A model generated the notes under the pieces. That model was not told the DNA's origin and ran no database searches. It saw only the letters and a list, made by a program, of their open reading frames with translations. Positions 29,122 to 40,507 of a stretch of DNA of 64,000 bases are shown here, piece after piece. Position 1 is the first letter of the stretch. The number at the start of each line of letters is the position of its first letter. The stretch is from Cinnamomum chago. Lineage: Eukaryota > Streptophyta > Magnoliopsida > Laurales > Lauraceae. The stretch lies in NCBI GenBank assembly GCA_038049695.1, contig CP142451.1:8740001-8804000 (forward strand), given 5' to 3'. The position numbers and the translations under genes were made by a program.

Positions 29122-29405
29122 TTTTTTTTTTTTTTTTTGCCGACGGAGGTTTCCAATTATTTAGGTCGGACTGTTCCCTCCAGGCCCATAGAGAAGTCGG
29201 ATAAAACCCCTGTATCCCCTAAGTGGTAGCACAAGTAAACTTAACATTCGGTTCCTGAAAAGGGAGAACCGGTAGGTGGTAGCACAAGTAAACTCAACAT
29301 TCGGTTCCTGAAGAGGGGGAACCGGGGGTCGATATCAAGACCTCTAGCTCCGAAAAAAGGAGTAACCGTAGTCCTGACCACTCGACCAACCTCTTGGGGT
29401 TATGC
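29122..29405 (-). mobile_element. SINE-like repeat, copy 3, with an internal duplication
   Basis: On the minus strand it has a head ccaagaggttggtcgagtgg (A-box-like), then ttcggagctagaggtcttga and the same later blocks as the 17.4-kb copy, ending in an A-tail (T-run 29122-29138 on +). About 52 bp are tandemly duplicated inside (29225-29329), each half holding ggtagcacaagtaaac and attcggttcctga. Confidence 0.6.
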
Positions 29406-31026
29406 AGGCTTTAAAACTTGACAAGTGATATTTGGGACTTGAGACTTGGGAGGCACTATTGTGTAAGATTGCAGATTTTGAACTTGGGTATCGGTATGGG
29501 ACTATGGGGTGAGTGAGTCTGAATCCTCTTGAGTGGACTTGCCATGAGTGAAAGGAGTGAGATTCCACAATGAAGGCCCACCAAAATGAACTCTGGAGTT
29601 GGTTAATAATGTGAGATAGAATATTTGGTTAATATGAATAACTCTTATTGAAGTAAAAATAACTTTTATATATAGAAGGAGGGAGTCATTTTGAGCAGCT
29701 CAGATTTTCTTTAGATGGGGCTCACTTTGGAGTTTCACTCCATCCACTGTGAGGAAGCCGGAGTGACACACTGAAGATCTAGACTCAGTTGGGGGTAGGC
29801 AGATACAGTAAAAACAAAAAACAATATGATTTGTGGAAAGATCCTTGCTCTTCATCCTTGGTTTGTGGGTGCCAAGTTTTTGTAGATGGAATGTCCCTTC
29901 TGATCTCATTGTATGGGATGTTAGATTGAGGTCATATATAACTATATTCAGTTTCAGTGGTTTAGAGCCCGCCAGCCCGGCCTGTTTGGGAACCTCCCTA
30001 GTAGAGTGGAATGGAGTAATTAAATCATGCATTTTTCAGACAAAAGATGACAACAAGAGTAATGTATCATCTCACGCCACAACTGTATAATAAAACTCTC
30101 TTAACACCTTGTTTAGGTAAAGCATATTATGCTTAAAGCTAACATTAATGGTGATGGATAACCCAAGAATTATATTTATTCTTTCTTGATTTTAGCTGCA
30201 CTTCAGTTCTAAAATTCCCAAACATGTAGATATTATGAAGACTTCTGCTTTAGCCTTTACTTCACTTCTACTTGAGAAAATTTTGCCTAGCTCGTGTCAG
30301 GAGAGATTGAATTTGGCACTCTGCGCCACAAAGAAATCCGTACTCACAGAAGAAAGAAGTCTTGATGATTCCAATATATTACCAGTTCAAGGGAACCCAT
30401 TCCCACAAGGGAAGGAGTGGAACTCCACATATGTGCCCATCTATTAAAAATATGTGCAGTTCAAAATGATCTTCCAATGTCATCGAATACCCTTAGAATA
30501 TTTATGTGATTTGCACGTATCATATTATGTGGTATCCTATCATCGTATAATAGCGTCCCATTATTGTATGAACAAACTTTACAAAAATTATTTATATTTT
30601 ACAGAGCGAATGTCAGGTTCGAAGGAAGTTAAACTAACAATATTCCTTAATCAAATACTTAATCTTACAGTAATACCAACTTTTCATTCGTTGTAATTTT
30701 CAATGGGTGACTTCCACCCTTGGGAAGCATGAGCAAGAGACTCAGTGGATCGAGACTCACACATGACACTCATTTAAAGCAAATGTGGCCCCTCCTTTCA
30801 AATATAAACAGCTAAAAATTAAAAAAACACATACTAATTCATGGGCCTCCTATGTACTCACTAAGAAGTAACAACACTCCTCATCTAAGCCATGTTTTAT
30901 ATACTGCATTTCACTAACTTGTTGCAAAAAAAAAATCAAATGAGCATCTCCCATGTCATGAAACACCATTACTAATTCAGATTCTAGATAACATTACAAA
31001 GAGCCACCACAACCTCCTCTCAAGTC
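29406..31026. other. Intergenic, nothing recognised
   Basis: Short frames on both strands show no domain, and no terminal repeats or RNA genes were seen. Confidence 0.4.
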
Positions 31027-32689
31027 TCAACTCCTACCTACATTCTCCTCCTCCTCCTCACACAACTCAACCCCATGAGGCTCATGCCCAGCCCCAAACG
31101 CCCGTACATGATCCTTGAGCGAACGCTTGTGCCTGAAATCAGACCCGCAGGTGCAGAACCAAAGCTTGCCACAGTTCTTCTCATGGGTGCGCCAGTCTCC
31201 ACGCACCGCAAACGCCTTGGCGCACCTGCGACACTCAAATGGCTTGGCCCCGTGCTTGCGCTTGTAGTGGGTCTGCAGCGTGTGGAAGTCCTTGAGCGGC
31301 TTGGACCGTGGGTGGTCGATGTTGTTCTTGCACCCTTGAGCACAGCAGTAGCATGGGATTCTCAGCATACTCGATGGAGGATTCGAGCCCTTTAGAGAAT
31401 CTGGGCCCTTCCTGTACTCCGACCCATGACCCCACATATGCATCTGTAACACCCATCAAATTTAGTAACTTAATTGAGAGATGTAACAAAGAGAGATAGA
31501 GAGAGATTGCCCTCTTTTGGAAATGAAAATGTTGTGTATGTGTGCAACGATTACTACACATGAACATGTTTGTGTGCACTTATTTACGCATCACATAAGT
31601 AAATTTTGGTGCACAAGTAGTGTCATTTTTCATATCAAAACTTATTTCACCTCTCCAGGTGCGAAATAGCGAAATCACAACACACATGCCTAGATATCCA
31701 TTCGTGTGTTCTAATCACTATGGAACAGTGGCCCAATTTAGCAGACAAAAAAAAAAAGAAACTAAAATTGTCACGCACCTTCAGGGCATTACTAGTGGGC
31801 GAGTGAAGGCTAATTAGGGACCTTCAAAGATTCAGAGACCCCAACTATTATAGGTAATTTATGCCTTTTACATTGTTCATTGTTCCCTCCCAAGTATATC
31901 TTTTTTACGAAGTGTGCCCTCCAAAGAAATTTTTTCTAGATTCGCCACTGCACACATCGCACATTTTAGCGGTGCTCATGCAGTTACCACATGTAATTAG
32001 TCACAAGATCAAGACCTACTTATTAATCACCTTCTGTTTTTCAGTCATGTGGGCCATAAAATTACAATATGAACTGTTCATTTCTTAATAAATTAACTAA
32101 TAAATCTCAATCTATAGATGTGCATTTTTGTGGGCATTGAATACATGATCCAAACTGTTGGATATTCTTACATAAACATATGTCAAGTCTCGATGCATGC
32201 GGTTCCATGTTTTAAATCCTTGTACATTTTGATAGATTTGTGAGAATTCCTAAAACAACTCAATACCATACCCTTTACTGGTGTGAAAATGGTCCTTGAT
32301 AACAGGTGAATCTCATTTTCATTATCCTTGAATGGAAGTAATTAACCACTTACTTGCATGTTGTTGTATCGGTTGAAGGTTTTGTGGCAGACAGCACAGG
32401 AGAACCGAGCTGGTCCCAGCATGATTTGCGCAGGAGAGGGGATCCAATACTGATGATGATGATGATCGGTCTCTCTAGATATTGCATTGCTGCTTGTGTT
32501 ATAATTTCCTGGTGGTCCGATGTGAAGAGCCACCGTTACGTTAGTATCGGTAAATGTAGAAGTGGGACCATGACGATGCTGATGTGCAGTTGATGCTTGT
32601 TGGCCTGGTGGGGAGAGAGTGAGGAATATGGAGGACTCGTCACCTTCGTCCTCCTTAACAGCAGTGCTGGGAATAGGAGTTGAATGCAT
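31027..32689 (-). CDS. WIP-type C2H2 zinc finger transcription factor
   Basis: Two exons, 32689-32354 and 31443-31027, joined by a GT-AG intron in phase 0 at the position typical for WIP genes (after YNNMQ, before MHMWGH). The product has 250 residues. VTVALHIG at about 51-58 and YWIPSPAQI precede finger 1 (C98, C101, H114, H118). The C-terminal WIP domain with three further zinc-finger-like motifs follows ([53 protein letters not shown]). WIP proteins are nuclear regulators such as TT1 (seed coat), NTT (transmitting tract, root cap) and DOT5. The conserved part reads closest to the NTT/WIP2 group, but the N-terminus is much shorter than the about 300-380 residues usual there, so I give no symbol. 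The start is supported by a TATA box about 95 bp upstream. Confidence 0.92.
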
Positions 32690-32700
32690 GTCATGTGTTT

Positions 32701-32704
32701 CTGT

Positions 32705-32739
<35 letters not shown>

Positions 32740-32775
32740 GTGGAGAAGTGAGAAGTGAGAAGTGAGAAGTGAGAA
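32701..32775. repeat. (GA)n and gagaagt heptamer repeats in WIP 5' leader
   Basis: About 38 bp of GA dinucleotides (CT on the sense strand) and then four to five copies of gagaagt. They occupy almost the whole interval between the TATA box and the start codon, giving a CT-rich leader. Confidence 0.8.
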
Positions 32776-32780
32776 TGTGG

Positions 32781-32790
32781 GATATATAAG
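32781..32790 (-). promoter_or_regulatory. TATA box of WIP gene
   Basis: Minus-strand cttatatatc is a good plant TATA box, about 95 bp upstream of the ATG at 32689. It argues that no upstream coding exon is missing. Confidence 0.6.
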
Positions 32791-33059
32791 AGGGAGGGAG
32801 AGAGAGGGGGATGGATGCACGTGCAGTGGATATGGGGGGACAAGAGGCCGGGAAAAGAGGAGAAGGGAGTGCATGGGATGGCGCACCAGAGTAAGCACGC
32901 AGCTTCTCCAGGCACGACTTCCGAGGTTCTTCTGGCTTCTCCTTCTTGTCATCGGATGCTGTGCTTGTCTGCTACACAAAGGTATGGGATGACTCACCTC
33001 CACCATCCACTCAAAGTACATTCTTATTTGGATTTAGCTTTGGTGTTGTAACTTGTAAT

Positions 33060-34123
33060 GAGAGTATATAGAGTAGACAATTGGCTCTTTCACCAGTCCT
33101 TGGATACCGTGGAAAGTCAAAAACTGAATGTGTATTTATTTACCGCGTTAGTAATTGATTAGGAGGTCTGCACTGATGTCCAAATCAAGAGTCCGGGACC
33201 TCTGGCTCTCACGAGGGAAGAAGAGAGGCCGTATGGTCAGAACCTATTAACCTATGAAGGAGGTCCACTAGAGATTTAAATCAATTGGAAAAAAATGTAC
33301 TCTTGTACTCGTTTGGGGCCAACTTTTGTTTTGGAGGGGTCAATGTGAAGGGTGATTTTCAGTTGTGGATGTGGAAGTTCCTGTGAGTCTGTGACTGATG
33401 TTGGGGATTTCGGTCCCTGCTGGGATGCCTTTGTGGGATGTTTGTTTTTTAGTGCAGGCCATTACGCACAATTTCTTAGTAGAAAAAGGAAATAAATAAG
33501 TTTATTTCCCATTTTAGAGGATTTAGATTTTCTTGGGAGAGGTAGATAAGAATACATGATTTCTCTCCTCCATTGAAACATATGGAGTGTAAACTCTTTC
33601 ATTGTGAGGATAATGTTCATCACCTGTGCTCCTCCTTGCATGTGCAGGCAAACTTTGAATATGGATCATTGAATAGGTGGAATCTGCCACAAGAAAGAAA
33701 AAAAAACATACATGTCTGTTTTCTTTTTAGAGACCATGTGCTGCGTGCGTTGGTGAATATTTTCCTTATGATATATAATATAGAATTTTGCCGAAAGACA
33801 ATATATAGGCTAATATCTTGGACAAGTAAACAGATCTCTCCTATCAATTTATCTGCATCCAACCAAGTCTAGAATCAATATGTTTAGTCCAAGAGTGGAA
33901 TATTGACCCCCGGAAGCATTGATCCATGGGTTTACTTTAAACCAGGTCATTTAGTCAACTCCATCTAAATTTAAATAGTCAAAGAGGGTGTTTAAAATGT
34001 TATTAAAAAAAAAAGAGGATGTTTAAAAAGTCATTGCAGCTACATGCACACTGTAAAAATAAATAAAAAAATAAAAAAAAAAATAAAAACCACTGCTTCC
34101 AAATACACACTCTTGACGCTACC
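33060..34123. other. Intergenic, nothing recognised
   Basis: AT-rich sequence with frames of up to 99 codons lacking any domain. A short block near 33187-33235 (gggacctctggctctc) recalls the SINE-like family but cannot be aligned further. Confidence 0.35.
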
Positions 34124-34131
34124 CAAACAAG

Positions 34132-35097
34132 CAGGGGCGAACTCATGTTTAGGGATTTGGGGGCTGAAGCCCCCTCCCAACTTTAAAAAAGTCATTTCGG
34201 CAATAAAGTGGTTCTAGCTCAGCCCCCCTACTTAAAGAGTGGGTCAAGACCCCTCCCCAATTTAAAGAAAGCCCATAAGGGCAATAAGGGGCGTCTGGAC
34301 CAACCCCCCCTTAAGAAGCCCATCAAGTCCCCTCCCCTTCCCCAAATCGATCAATTTTTCTTGGTCTCTCTCTCTCTTTCTTTCAAAACGTCCTCAAATC
34401 GATCTCCGTCACCAACATCAGCATGTATGCACAATTTCTCTAAAGAAAGCCCATAAGGGCAATAAGGAGCTTCTTTTATGTTACCCTTTGCTCCCTCATT
34501 GGATGTCTTTTGGCGAACCTCATTAGAGAAAAGAAGCTCACAATCGAAACCCATGTAAAATGAGAAATAAGATAAAAAAAAGTGGATAGATTGCTCATAT
34601 GGGTTGGTTGCAATGTCCAAGCGTGTGGAATTGCATGCAATGAATGATTACAGTACTTGCACAATCAACCACTGCCAAATTTCCAATTCTATTGAAGTTG
34701 TGATTAGAGACCCTTTTTTCCTCCCGTGTCATGCAAATAACTAATTGTCAATTTTATGACATTTGCTTATTAAATGCATTAAATGTCATTTTTAACCTCA
34801 ATGGGGTTAATAAAAGCATGTTCATTGTAGCAGTTTTGTTTCTATTTGGCTCAACATATGCTTTTAATATTGATTCAGGTTCTCTATTGAATTAGATGGG
34901 TGTTTATTCATACTAATAGAAAATTAATTCAAGAACCATATAGTGCTTCTCACGTTCAAATGTGTTTAAACATGATAGAAATTAAGGATTTGAAGTGCTA
35001 ATCATGCTTTAGGTTTATAAGTTTTGTAGGTTAATATTTGACATTTTCAATGCAAACCCCCCCCCAAAAAAAAAAAAAAGTTCTGGATCCGCAAGTG
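34132..35097. mobile_element. Non-autonomous hAT element with perfect 8-bp target duplication
   Basis: The 8-mer caaacaag occurs at 34124-34131 and again at 35098-35105. Between them the ends are caggggcgaactcat and its rough inverse (ctggatccgcaagtg), like the CAGGGGCG termini of many plant hAT elements. The left third carries tandemly related blocks (aagcccataagggcaataag at 34271 and 34446). No transposase frame is present. Confidence 0.7.
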
Positions 35098-35827
35098 CAA
35101 ACAAGCAGCTGGAACAGCGTATATTAATTTTTCAGCAGAGACTTCAGTTGTGAAAGACGCACATGGAAGTCGAGGTCTCTCCTCTTCCTTTTTTTCCCCG
35201 CCCGTATTCAGTCCCTCCTCTTGCCAAAGCCAACTAGCTCTCTCTACGTAGCCTTCTCTTTATTTGCTTGACATTCATTTAACTTTTGTCTCTTGTTCTT
35301 GTTTGCTTCTATGGTTTCAAGGGGTATGCCTTCATTTCTACCATAACCTTTAAAAGCTTGTCGGTCACACGCCAATCCTCCATGAAATGCCTACACTGAA
35401 ATTTCAGTACTGATTGATGAAGATCAACGCTGCTCCCCAACTTTCTTGCCCCCCTTCTCTCTCTCTCCATGGCTTCCTTTTCTTTTTCACTTTTGTGGCA
35501 TGGGAGTGTGGAAGAGGACACACCCATCAAGTGGTCCACCTGATGTGTTGATGGCATGTCAATATGTCATGGGATGCCTCCAAGCGTGTGATTGTGACCG
35601 TTGTTTCTAGTTTCTTGTCTTTAGTAGATAAAGTCATGGTGCCTTTTTACTTGGGTGGACTTTGTATGTTAGGTCCTTCTCCATTTCCATACCAGTTGTT
35701 TGCTTGTGCTGCATGCACGCCAAACAGGTGCACTCTCCTATATATTGTCCTCATGTACATGAGGAGGGACCATGGACACTTGATGTCCTATTGGATGTAC
35801 AGAACTGATAAGCGAGAAAACCTCCCT

Positions 35828-36108
35828 GTGTTTGGTTGAAAGCATTTGGGGAGTTTGGAGATTTCCAAATTGCTCCCCTGCATGAAGTAGAATTTCAAAA
35901 TGCTAATGAGCAAGGGGCATTCTAAATTTCAAAATTCAGATAATTCAGCTGGCCAAAAGTAATTTTTCACTTGGCCAGTTCAGCATATTCTCACCTTAAA
36001 ACCTCAATCACATAAAAATTCAGTTATCTTTAGAACAATCACTTCATTCTCTCGACAAGGTGAATTCTTGGTAGAAATGCTTACCAATAAATGCTTCCAA
36101 CCAAACAA
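35828..36108. mobile_element. Probable MITE
   Basis: The left end gtgtttggttgaaagcattt is mirrored by aaatgcttccaaccaaacaa at the right. A 5-bp tccct flanks both sides (35823-35827, 36109-36113). The core is AT-rich and non-coding. The family is unclear. Confidence 0.5.
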
Positions 36109-36113
36109 TCCCT

Positions 36114-38271
36114 CATATATAGATAACATTCGCCATACTCTCTACGATTGTTTGAAAGTCTCTATTTCCCGAGGCAGGCTTAGATTATTGTGCACTCTAG
36201 AATGCTTGATTTAAGTAAGTGTTTATAAGATGGTATTTTTTTTTAAGTCTAGCTATATCTTCAGCCCTTTTTTGTTTATTTCTTTCTCTACATTGGCTCA
36301 AGCTCATACACTTTCAACTTACACTTATGTCCCCCTAACCAGCTGAAATACATCGCGGAAACTTTGACCTTCTATTTAAGTAAGCTTAGAAGTTTAAGTT
36401 TCTCAACAAAGAAAAGTGCATGTGATGCACTGATGCACAGCACTCTGTTTTTTTTTTTTTTTTTTTTTTATATATTCATGTTACACGTTTTAGACAATAT
36501 GATGATGCAGAGATGAAATTTTCACATTCTCAATCTAATTGAGAGATTCTAAAACTCACATACACTATAACGACTGAATTAGTCTTTGAAATGCTCTTTA
36601 GAGATTAGGACTCGAGAAAATGTGGTGATATAATTTTTCACAACAATATGACTATGAGGGTATTTATAGTTCTTTATACAAGAGTTCCTCAAGTTCTTTC
36701 TGTCAAATTAATGCCTAGGGCACGGGAAATAGACCATTACAAAAGGTTACCAAGTCCCACCTCTGGAAGTCCAATGCAATTAAAAGACTCTTCATGGGAT
36801 TTTGCTTTGGACTTCCTGAGGTGGGATTTACATATGGGCGTGCGGTTAAGTGGACCACACGTCACCTAAGATACCATATATCAATCCAAAATCTTAAGCA
36901 TATATGAAGTCCGGTGAAAACCGTTACTTAGACAACATGGGATGTAGGGCTTCCCATAGGAACTATGAATAGGTCCCACAGACTTGCAATTGTAGTTCCC
37001 AATTTGCCCCTCTTTTGAGTCATCTGGAAGTCATAGGTTTTTAGCAGTTGCATGTTTCTTTACCAAACATGCATTTGGGGGCCATATGTTTCACAGATTG
37101 AATTCTTAGGATTTCCAAGTAATGGGTTTCAACGAAGAAGCTGGAAGGAGACATAAAAGATCTTCTGGCAACTTAAGTTGATGTTCATGTGTTGAACGCT
37201 CTAGATTGATCCCTATGATTGGACCACCAAAATGAAATGAAGATGATCTAAATTTACGTATAGCTGGACCCATCAATTGTTGATCATAAGATGCAATCTA
37301 ATGTCGTCCTATCAAACAATCCTAGCTCTCTATTCGGGAGAGTCATGCTTGTTGTGAATTGCCACTCCTCTTCGGGCATGCAACTTTGGTTCAGTTCTGA
37401 TGGTTAGATGGTGCAATTAGCCAATTCCTGGCTTGAACTGCCAACCTGACCTGAACCCAACTCCATAAATCTAAGTCTAGTTTGACATTTTGGACGCGAT
37501 GATCGGGTTTTGGGTTTAGTTCATACTTGAGTAGTTTAGTTCATACTTGCTACTCAACATGCCATCCTGACTCAAACCCAACATATATAATTCTAAGCAT
37601 GGGCTCACATTTTAAATCTGATCAATAAATTAGTTGGGTGTAGGACTTTAGGTTCAGCCCTTACCAACTCACGTTGGGCCAAGCTCAGCACCACTTGGCT
37701 TGACAGTTGACATGCCTAATTATAACAGCCATTAAGCAATGGTTTCAACCGAACCATAGTCCCTTGTATCACAGTTGAGACTCTTGAGTCTTGAGCATGC
37801 TGAGCATGCCGTCAACGGACAAAGGATCGGACCCTGGCTTATGTAGGATCTCACATCCCATTAAACAACCACTTATCTCAAAATTAATTAGTGATGAGAA
37901 ATGATATAACAATAATTTTAGCACAGATGCACACAAGGGTTGTACCATGGCCTAACAGCTTAGAACACCATTTCTGACACACTTAAATCAACTAGGCTTA
38001 GAAAAGTCACCGAGTCGGGCAAGTCGAAAGAGCCACACTACCCTGTTCAATTTGGCTAAATGACCTTCCAAATGGGGACAAGGAGATTTTTTTTAAACTA
38101 TGGGTTGGACATGGCAGTTCTAAAGGCCATCACTTACTTCAAAATCCAAGCCCACACAAGCCCAATCTGACAGCTTTTTTGGTCTTTCAGACTGTAATGG
38201 GCTGGACCACTTTCAAATCCAGGCCTGAATGTCCTTTTTTGGTGACATCTAAGAAGCAAAGGCTCAGAGCC
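36114..38271. other. Intergenic, nothing recognised
   Basis: A T-run at 36449-36469 and short frames without domains. No terminal repeats or RNA genes found. Confidence 0.4.
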
Positions 38272-38339
38272 ACACACATGTTTGGTAGCTCAGCAATCCA
38301 ACGTGACACACATGTTTGGTAGCTCAGCAATCCAACGTG
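38272..38339. repeat. 34-bp exact tandem duplication in a promoter
   Basis: Two identical 34-bp units (38272-38305, 38306-38339), each holding catgtttggtagctcagc, lie about 90-160 bp upstream of the metallo-hydrolase ATG. They fall in the promoter or the start of the leader. Confidence 0.9.
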
Positions 38340-38429
38340 ACAAGAGCAGAGTCTCTCTTCTCCAACACACTCAGTCAGCAGAGAAGAGAATAAAAAACCA
38401 GTCTTTGTAATCTTAGCTTATTTTGTGCA

Positions 38430-40468
38430 ATGGCTATGCACTGCAATTCTTTCTTCCTCTCTTCCTGTTCCTACTTAAACAGAACTAAACTCTTCTACAC
38501 CCAATCTCCATCTCTGCACCCATCTTCTTCCTCTGACCTTCCAATCTCTTTTCCTAACAGAACCAAGCAGCAAAATATCAGGTATCTTTCACTCTCTCTA
38601 TTTATCTTTCTATCTTTAATTTCTTTATGTTTATTACACTTTTGCATCATCAATTCACAGGTTAGCCCGCCATATTTCGGCTGTTGTTTCTGAAAAGAAC
38701 GCTGTTGGGTCGAGTTTTTCTGGGAACCACTCGATCAAACTCACTTATCTTGAGGTGGGTTTTTCTCCTTCTTGCTTTTTTGGGTTGGGGTGTTGGGTTA
38801 TGGCTTTCTGGATTCCTGCAAAAACATATCTGTTTTACAACTGGTATAGATAGCATTGTCAGGCAAAGACACATCCATGTCGATTTAAACCTTCCAAATT
38901 GCCTGCCCTACTATGGATAGACTATTTCCCAAGCGCAATAATCCTAAGAGTCTGATCAATCGACTGGAAATGGACGGTTACAAAGACCCACATCAGCAAA
39001 AAAGAAAAAAAAATATTAATCAAGGGGACAGTTATGATCATCCAATTACTTGAAAACTTTTTGCTATGGCTTGATGATCTTGCTCAAGTATGCTCTTATT
39101 TCTCAATTATGATCATTGTTCAATGTTTAATTATTTATTATGTAGTTGTTATTGTCTTAGGGGAATAGCTGGTTGTGGGAAGTGGGTGGAGTGAGGATTT
39201 TGGTGGATCCAATCTTGGTTGGTAATCTAGATTTTGGAGTTCCATGGCTTTATGATGCTGCCAAAAAGATCTTGAAGAGTTTTCAGGTATTCTCAATCTG
39301 CTGGATTCTATTTGTGGTTCTGTTATCAGTTTCAGGTGGTCATCATCATCATAATTGATCTTTTTATTTGCGCCATTGGTTGTGCAGCTTAAAGATCTTC
39401 CTGAGCTCGATTGTTTACTAATTACACAAAGCCTTGATGATCACTGTCATCAGAAGACCCTGAAGCCACTATCTGAGATGTTCCCGGATTTGCGGGTGAT
39501 ATCAACTCCCAATGCAGAGTCAATTTTAAATCCACTTTTTGGCAGTGTAAGTTAAATTAACTGTTTCTGTATGTATAGCTGTCCTTACATTTGTTTCAGG
39601 AAACAAAAGGGTCTAAAACCACATCATATGGGATTGAGTTTTCTTCATTTCCTGCACCAAACCATTATCTGTTTTGATTCCTTTATATTGGCTTAGGCCT
39701 AAAATATCAGAAAGCGTTGTCCTAATGTGATGTAATTTCCAATTTCTAGCACTGATCAAGAAAAGAATCTCCAGTTTTTAGCCCTGAAGGAAGCAAAAAT
39801 GGATAACCCTTTTCGCCCTCTTTTGCACAATAATCAGGAATGATGAGCATTGCAAACATGCAACCTCTTAACCTGACTCACGCACATGTAGCATGAGCAC
39901 GATAGTCCTAGCATATTTCAAATTGCATAAGAGCAAAGAATCTGTACAAACTCCTTCTAATTTTATCTCCTTTCCAATGCGGGACTCCTGTTAAAACCAC
40001 TCTTTGCTTTAAGAGAGACAACCAAATACAAAAGAAGTGTGCCTTTTTATTTGTCATGAAACACATATGCCAATACCATAGGTTCAAATGGCAGGTTGCA
40101 TTAAACAAGTAGCCAAAGATGCAGTTAAGAGTGTCTGGAGTAATTCACATGGTTGGAGGATAATTCAAGAGATGATAAGACATAAGGTTAACTTATTTTA
40201 ATTGGTACAGGAATACTATTGCATTTCAATTCTCTAAATAGATGTCCAAGAGTTCTTTACTGGGATGTCTGATTGTCTGATTAAGTGGGGCTGCATCTCT
40301 ACATGTATACTCCTTTATCGAATTTGTCTAGATTTGGTGAGTGATTCAAATTATTTGGAAGGTTGACTTATTTCTTGTCACGTATCTTGTCAGTGAGGAT
40401 CTTTAACATTTTCTTTTGGGTAGCGCGTACTGGGGATAAAAAAAATGAAACTGCATTCTTTTGGGTGT

Positions 40469-40507
<39 letters not shown>

